Made by a program: the position numbers and the translations under genes. 26,693 nucleotides of DNA, taken from positions 1 through 26,693 of the forward strand of contig JAEDHT010000027.1 of assembly GCA_016296885.1 (NCBI GenBank), written 5' to 3'. Positions 23,709 to 26,693 of this stretch are shown piece after piece. This DNA comes from Clostridiaceae bacterium (GTDB lineage: Bacteria; Bacillota; Clostridia; Oscillospirales; Acutalibacteraceae). The notes beneath the pieces are model-generated. The model did no database searches. It was not told where the DNA came from and was given only the letters and a program-made list of their open reading frames with translations. Within the stretch, counting starts at the first letter, position 1; every line of letters begins with the position of its first letter.

Positions 23709-25466
23709 TTGAGCAATAAAACAGAAAAACAAAACTCGTTTATCACCGGTGCTGCCATACTGGCTGCAAGTGTTATAATTGTAAAAATAATCGGTATGGT
23801 CTATAAGATCGTCATAGCCAATTTTCTAGGCGGTGTAGGTAATGGTCTATTTACTGCCGCCTACGAGTTATACATACCGCTGTACACCCTTGCAACAGCC
23901 GGTTTCCCAATCGCTGTGTCAAGAATGGTAAGCGAAAGCATTGCCCTTAAACGATACAAAGATGTGAAACAAATATATAAAATTGCATTGCCTTTTTTTA
24001 TTGTTGCCGGAATAGTGTGCTTTTTCCTGATGATAGGCGCAAGCACATTTTATGTAAAATGGATAGATAGTGAGGATGCACTACCTGCTATAATATGTCT
24101 AGCGCCTACTATATTTTTTGGGTGCCTTGTTTCTGTGTATCGTGGATATTTTGAGGGACACAGAAATATGATGCCTACGGCTGTTTCTGAAGTTATAGAG
24201 GCTTTGTCTAAGCTTATTATAGGTTTGTCGATGTCGTATTTCACACAGCTAAAGCTGAATGAAGAGTATAAACTATATGGCACTGTACTTGGCAAGACTA
24301 TGGAAAATGCAGATAAAGCCGACGAGGTAGTTGTTTCTTACACAGTAGCGGCTGCTATACTTGGTATTACTGTTGGTTCATTGTTTAGTTTTTTGTATGT
24401 GTATATTACCTATAGGCGCAAGGGTGTGGTGAGCAAGGAGCTATTAAGAATTTCTGATGAACCACAGACAAACAAGGAGATTTTCTCCACACTGGTGCGC
24501 ACAGCGTTACCTATTGGATTAGGTGCTATTATTATGAGTATTGCGGGGTCTATAGACTCTTCATTGATACTTATTCGAGTAAGTGATATCACTAAGGATC
24601 CTGAATCTATGAATAGACTCTTAAAGGTTTATGATGGCCTTATCTATGATAATGTAATCCAAAATGGAAATGTTCACAAATACCTGTCCGGTTGCTACTC
24701 ATATTCACTAACGATTATGATGCTTGTAACAGCCATTACTCAGGTATTTGGAACAAGCGCCCTGCCCAACGTAACAGCGGCTTTTATCAAGGGAGATAAA
24801 TCTATATTAAAACAAGAGATAGAAACAGTACTCAGGGTTACAACATTGGTAACTCTCCCTTGTGGATTAGGAATGACATTTCTTGCAAAACCTATATTAA
24901 GCCTGCTTTATAGTAGTCCTAATGTAGCGTGCGAGGTTGAGATTGGAGCAAAGGCACTGCAGGTGCTTGGTATAACTGTTATTTTTACTGCAACCAGCAC
25001 ACCTATATGCAGTATGCTACAAGCTGCCAAAAGGCAAGACGTTCCTCTAAAGCTATTTTTGATATGTACAGCTATTAATATGGCGTTGAATTATACTTTA
25101 ATTGTTATACCTGAGCTAAATATCATCGGAGCCGCTATCGGCACATTGGTAGCATATGTTTTTGTATGCTTTGCGGCACTTTATGTGCTCTGCAAAGAAA
25201 CAAAGATTATTCCAAATTTCAATAATGTTTTGCTTAAGCCTTTGATAGCATCATTAATATGCTCTATATCGGCATATTTTTCTCAAAAATTTATTAGTAT
25301 GGTGATTCCAAATAAGCTAGCTACTCTAATTTCTATACTGATTGCAGTAGTAATTTATGTTATTTTTATGTTTTTGTTAAAAGGAATTACGAAAAATGAC
25401 ATTTTATTGCTTCCAAAGGGAAATAAAATTGCAAAAACACTTGAAAAGTACCGCTTTATAAGGTAA
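23709..25466 (+). CDS. SpoVB/MurJ-like MOP-family flippase
   Basis: Multi-pass membrane protein of the MOP (MATE/MurJ/PST) superfamily, likely moving a lipid-linked cell-wall or polysaccharide precursor. The 585 residues contain about 14 hydrophobic helices, starting near residue 15 with GAAILAASVIIVKIIGMVYK, and family blocks YTLATAGFPIAVSRMVSE, PTIFFGCLVSVYRGYFEG and LPIGLGAIIMSIAGSIDSSLI. It is longer than typical SpoVB/YabM (about 520-540), with an added loop near residues 295-330 after the second block of helices. The start is TTG 23709 with GAGGTG upstream. Its position before mazG matches the yabM-yabN pair of Bacillus, supporting a YabM-like role; MurJ function proper is also possible. 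Confidence 0.87.
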   Translation: MSNKTEKQNSFITGAAILAASVIIVKIIGMVYKIVIANFLGGVGNGLFTAAYELYIPLYTLATAGFPIAVSRMVSESIALKRYKDVKQIYKIALPFFIVAGIVCFFLMIGASTFYVKWIDSEDALPAIICLAPTIFFGCLVSVYRGYFEGHRNMMPTAVSEVIEALSKLIIGLSMSYFTQLKLNEEYKLYGTVLGKTMENADKADEVVVSYTVAAAILGITVGSLFSFLYVYITYRRKGVVSKELLRISDEPQTNKEIFSTLVRTALPIGLGAIIMSIAGSIDSSLILIRVSDITKDPESMNRLLKVYDGLIYDNVIQNGNVHKYLSGCYSYSLTIMMLVTAITQVFGTSALPNVTAAFIKGDKSILKQEIETVLRVTTLVTLPCGLGMTFLAKPILSLLYSSPNVACEVEIGAKALQVLGITVIFTATSTPICSMLQAAKRQDVPLKLFLICTAINMALNYTLIVIPELNIIGAAIGTLVAYVFVCFAALYVLCKETKIIPNFNNVLLKPLIASLICSISAYFSQKFISMVIPNKLATLISILIAVVIYVIFMFLLKGITKNDILLLPKGNKIAKTLEKYRFIR

Positions 25467-25497
25467 AATATAAATGCTGTCTGGGAGGACGTAAAAA

Positions 25498-26298
25498 ATG
25501 ACAGATTTTCAATTTAAAGACAATTATTCTTTTTATGATTTAGTCGATATTGTGAGACGTCTTCGTCAGCCTGATGGTTGCCCATGGGATAGGGAACAGG
25601 ATCACAAATCTATAAGAAAAAACTTCATTGAGGAAACATATGAGGTTTGCGAGGCAATAGATAATAATGACATTGCTCTGCTCAAAGAAGAGCTTGGAGA
25701 TGTGTTGTTGCAAGTGGTGTTTCACTCCCAAATGGAGGCTGAGGTTGGTTCATTTGATATTGATGATGTCGCCAATGATATCTGCCAAAAGCTGATAATC
25801 AGACATCCGCATATTTTTTCTGAGGCAAAAGCAGATAATGTCGATCAGGTGCTCGATAATTGGGACAAAATAAAGATGGAGACCAAACATCAGCAGTCTA
25901 CCAGTGAGGCTATCAATAGCATCTGCAAGGCCTTGCCTGCGCTTATGTATGCACAAAAGGTTCAAAAAAAGGCTGCAAAGGTTGGGTTCGACTTTGAAAC
26001 CACTATGCAGGCACTTGATAAGGTGTATGAAGAAGCCAATGAGATAAAAGATGCAGTTGAACAAAACGATACCGAGAATGCTATTGAAGAGCTGGGAGAT
26101 CTTCTCTTTGCCACTGTCAATGTAGCAAGATTTATCGGTGCCGATTCGGAAGAAGCACTTATGAATGCTTCAAAAAAATTTGCTCAACGCTTTAGCTTAG
26201 TAGAAAAAGCTGTTTTAGAAAGCGGAAAAAGAATGAGCGATCTAACTTTGTCAGAACTTGATTCCTTATGGGATGAAGTTAAAATAAAAATGTCTTAA
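25498..26298 (+). CDS. mazG: Nucleoside triphosphate pyrophosphohydrolase MazG
   Basis: House-cleaning enzyme that hydrolyses NTPs and dNTPs to monophosphates and pyrophosphate. The 266-residue protein has two MazG domains. The first shows GCPWDREQ (28-35), E45-E46-E49 and EELGD (64-68), the metal-binding helices; the second repeats E-rich helices near 175-200 with EELGDLL. The extra N-terminal tetrapyrrole methylase domain of Bacillus YabN is absent. ATG 25498 has GGGAGG 8-9 nt upstream. The mazG-hup order recurs in Clostridia. Confidence 0.96.
   Translation: MTDFQFKDNYSFYDLVDIVRRLRQPDGCPWDREQDHKSIRKNFIEETYEVCEAIDNNDIALLKEELGDVLLQVVFHSQMEAEVGSFDIDDVANDICQKLIIRHPHIFSEAKADNVDQVLDNWDKIKMETKHQQSTSEAINSICKALPALMYAQKVQKKAAKVGFDFETTMQALDKVYEEANEIKDAVEQNDTENAIEELGDLLFATVNVARFIGADSEEALMNASKKFAQRFSLVEKAVLESGKRMSDLTLSELDSLWDEVKIKMS
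26258..26285 (+). promoter_or_regulatory. Candidate internal promoter for hup
   Basis: TTGATT (26258-26263), a 16-bp spacer and TAAAAT (26280-26285, five of six consensus matches) lie in the 3' end of mazG. Transcription would start near 26292, about 30 nt before the hup ATG. HU is usually made in large amounts, so a private promoter is plausible. Confidence 0.35.
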
Positions 26299-26322
26299 TT
26301 GACATATGGAGGTATAATTATT

Positions 26323-26598
26323 ATGAACAAGTCAGAATTAATTGCAGCAGTTGCACAAAAAAGTGAACTTTCAAAGAAGGATGCAGAGAAAGCAGTAGCA
26401 GCTTTGTTCGAGACAATCACAGATTCTCTCGTAGCAGGCGAGAAGGTTTCTGTAGCAGGCTTCGGCGTGTTTGAGCAACGTGTACGTGCAGCAAGAACAG
26501 GCAGCAACCCAAGAACAAAGGAAAAGATTGAAATCGCTGAATCAAAGGTTCCAGCATTCAAGGCAGGTAAGGCTCTTAAGGATGCCGTAAATAAGTAA
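26323..26598 (+). CDS. hup: HU-family DNA-binding protein
   Basis: Histone-like nucleoid protein that bends and compacts DNA as a dimer. The 91-residue protein has the helix-turn-helix N-terminus (MNKSELIAAVAQ), the core VSVAGFGVFE (42-51), the beta-arm RTGSNPRTKEKI with the intercalating P63, and the C-terminal helix PAFKAGKALKDAV. ATG 26323 has a very good GGAGGT site (26307-26313). A TTG at 26299 would add eight residues read from that ribosome site. It is the final gene of the plus-strand train and is followed by a terminator. Confidence 0.98.
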   Translation: MNKSELIAAVAQKSELSKKDAEKAVAALFETITDSLVAGEKVSVAGFGVFEQRVRAARTGSNPRTKEKIEIAESKVPAFKAGKALKDAVNK

Positions 26599-26616
26599 TT
26601 TTTAACTTGTTAAAGC

Positions 26617-26645
26617 AAAAGAGGGGCGTTACACGCCTCTTTTTG
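26617..26645 (+). terminator. Rho-independent terminator after hup
   Basis: AAAAGAGG with GGCG (26617-26628) pairs with CGCCTCTTTTT (26634-26644) around a short TTACA loop, with a two-base G bulge, and is followed by T-rich sequence. It ends the plus-strand train. Confidence 0.88.
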
Positions 26646-26647
26646 TT

Positions 26648-26693
26648 GTATGACGGGCATATCAATGCTCTGTGGTGAAAGTCCACCGAGGCG
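26648..26693 (+). mobile_element. 5' end of a class C group II intron (partial, runs off the window)
   Basis: The last 46 bases resemble the 5' end of bacterial class C group II introns, for example that of Oceanobacillus iheyensis as I recall it. GTATG (consensus GUGYG) is followed by a C/G-rich GGGCAT segment, TGCTCTGT, and the hairpin GGTGAAAGTCC, which matches the GGUGAGAGUCC hairpin at the same distance from the start. The site fits too: class C introns insert just after terminator hairpins, and this starts 3 nt past the hup terminator T-run. The rest, including any reverse transcriptase and domain V, lies outside the window. The second base pair of the start (GTA rather than GTG) is slightly off consensus. 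Confidence 0.6.

Noticed and set aside
26299..26320. TTGACA and TATAAT close together before hup
   Set aside because: The boxes are only 8 bp apart and transcription would start after the ATG. The TATAAT overlaps the region just past the ribosome binding site. Treated as coincidence.
26645..26693. Cobalamin riboswitch or RNase P RNA fragment at the window end
   Set aside because: GGTGAAAGTCC superficially resembles pieces of both, but the spacing from the GTATG start and the position behind a terminator match class C group II introns better.

Overview
The window looks like a chromosomal housekeeping segment from a low-to-moderate GC, strictly anaerobic Firmicute of class Clostridia, possibly Oscillospiraceae/Ruminococcaceae-like. 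This rests on AT-rich spacers, strong GGAGG-type ribosome binding sites, frequent TTG starts, very tight gene packing, a Gram-positive gene repertoire (recX, hemZ, a SpoVB/MurJ-type flippase, mazG next to hup) and the [FeFe]-hydrogenase maturase hydE. No family-level assignment can be proven from sequence alone.

Layout: (1) 1-1174 holds a stand-alone hydE with a very good promoter decorated by three copies of a G(T/C)(A/G)CCATAA motif. (2) A bidirectional terminator at 1189-1227 separates hydE from the convergent end of a long leftward gene train. (3) 15347 down to 1244 on the minus strand is a nearly gapless 12-gene train in transcription order: recA, recX, rimO, pgsA, cysE, cysS, dnaE, prfA, tsaC/sua5, coaE, a lytic transglycosylase and an M18 aminopeptidase. 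(4) 15348-15592 is the divergent recA/recJ control region, the longest stretch without a gene (245 bases). (5) 15593-26598 on the plus strand is a 10-gene train: recJ, relA/spoT, dtd, an MBL-fold hydrolase, hemZ, a uridine-kinase-like kinase, a small Cys-tailed protein, a SpoVB/MurJ-like flippase, mazG and hup. (6) 26617-26645 is the hup terminator, and from 26648 to the window edge lies what looks like the first 46 nt of a class C group II intron.

Functionally, the two divergent trains combine DNA replication and repair (dnaE, recA, recX, recJ, hup), translation and tRNA quality (prfA, tsaC, cysS, dtd, rimO), stringent response and nucleotide hygiene (rel, mazG), envelope (pgsA, lytic transglycosylase, flippase) and cofactor or amino-acid supply (coaE, cysE, hemZ). 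Many junctions overlap (TAATG, TGATG, 8-17 nt overlaps), implying translational coupling.

The most interesting signals are the intron 5' end placed just after a terminator hairpin, the operator-like repeats on the hydE promoter, a probable ATC (non-canonical) start for the lytic transglycosylase, and loss of the accessory-cluster cysteines in HydE. I saw no tRNA, rRNA, CRISPR array, IS element, phage gene or obvious new defence system.
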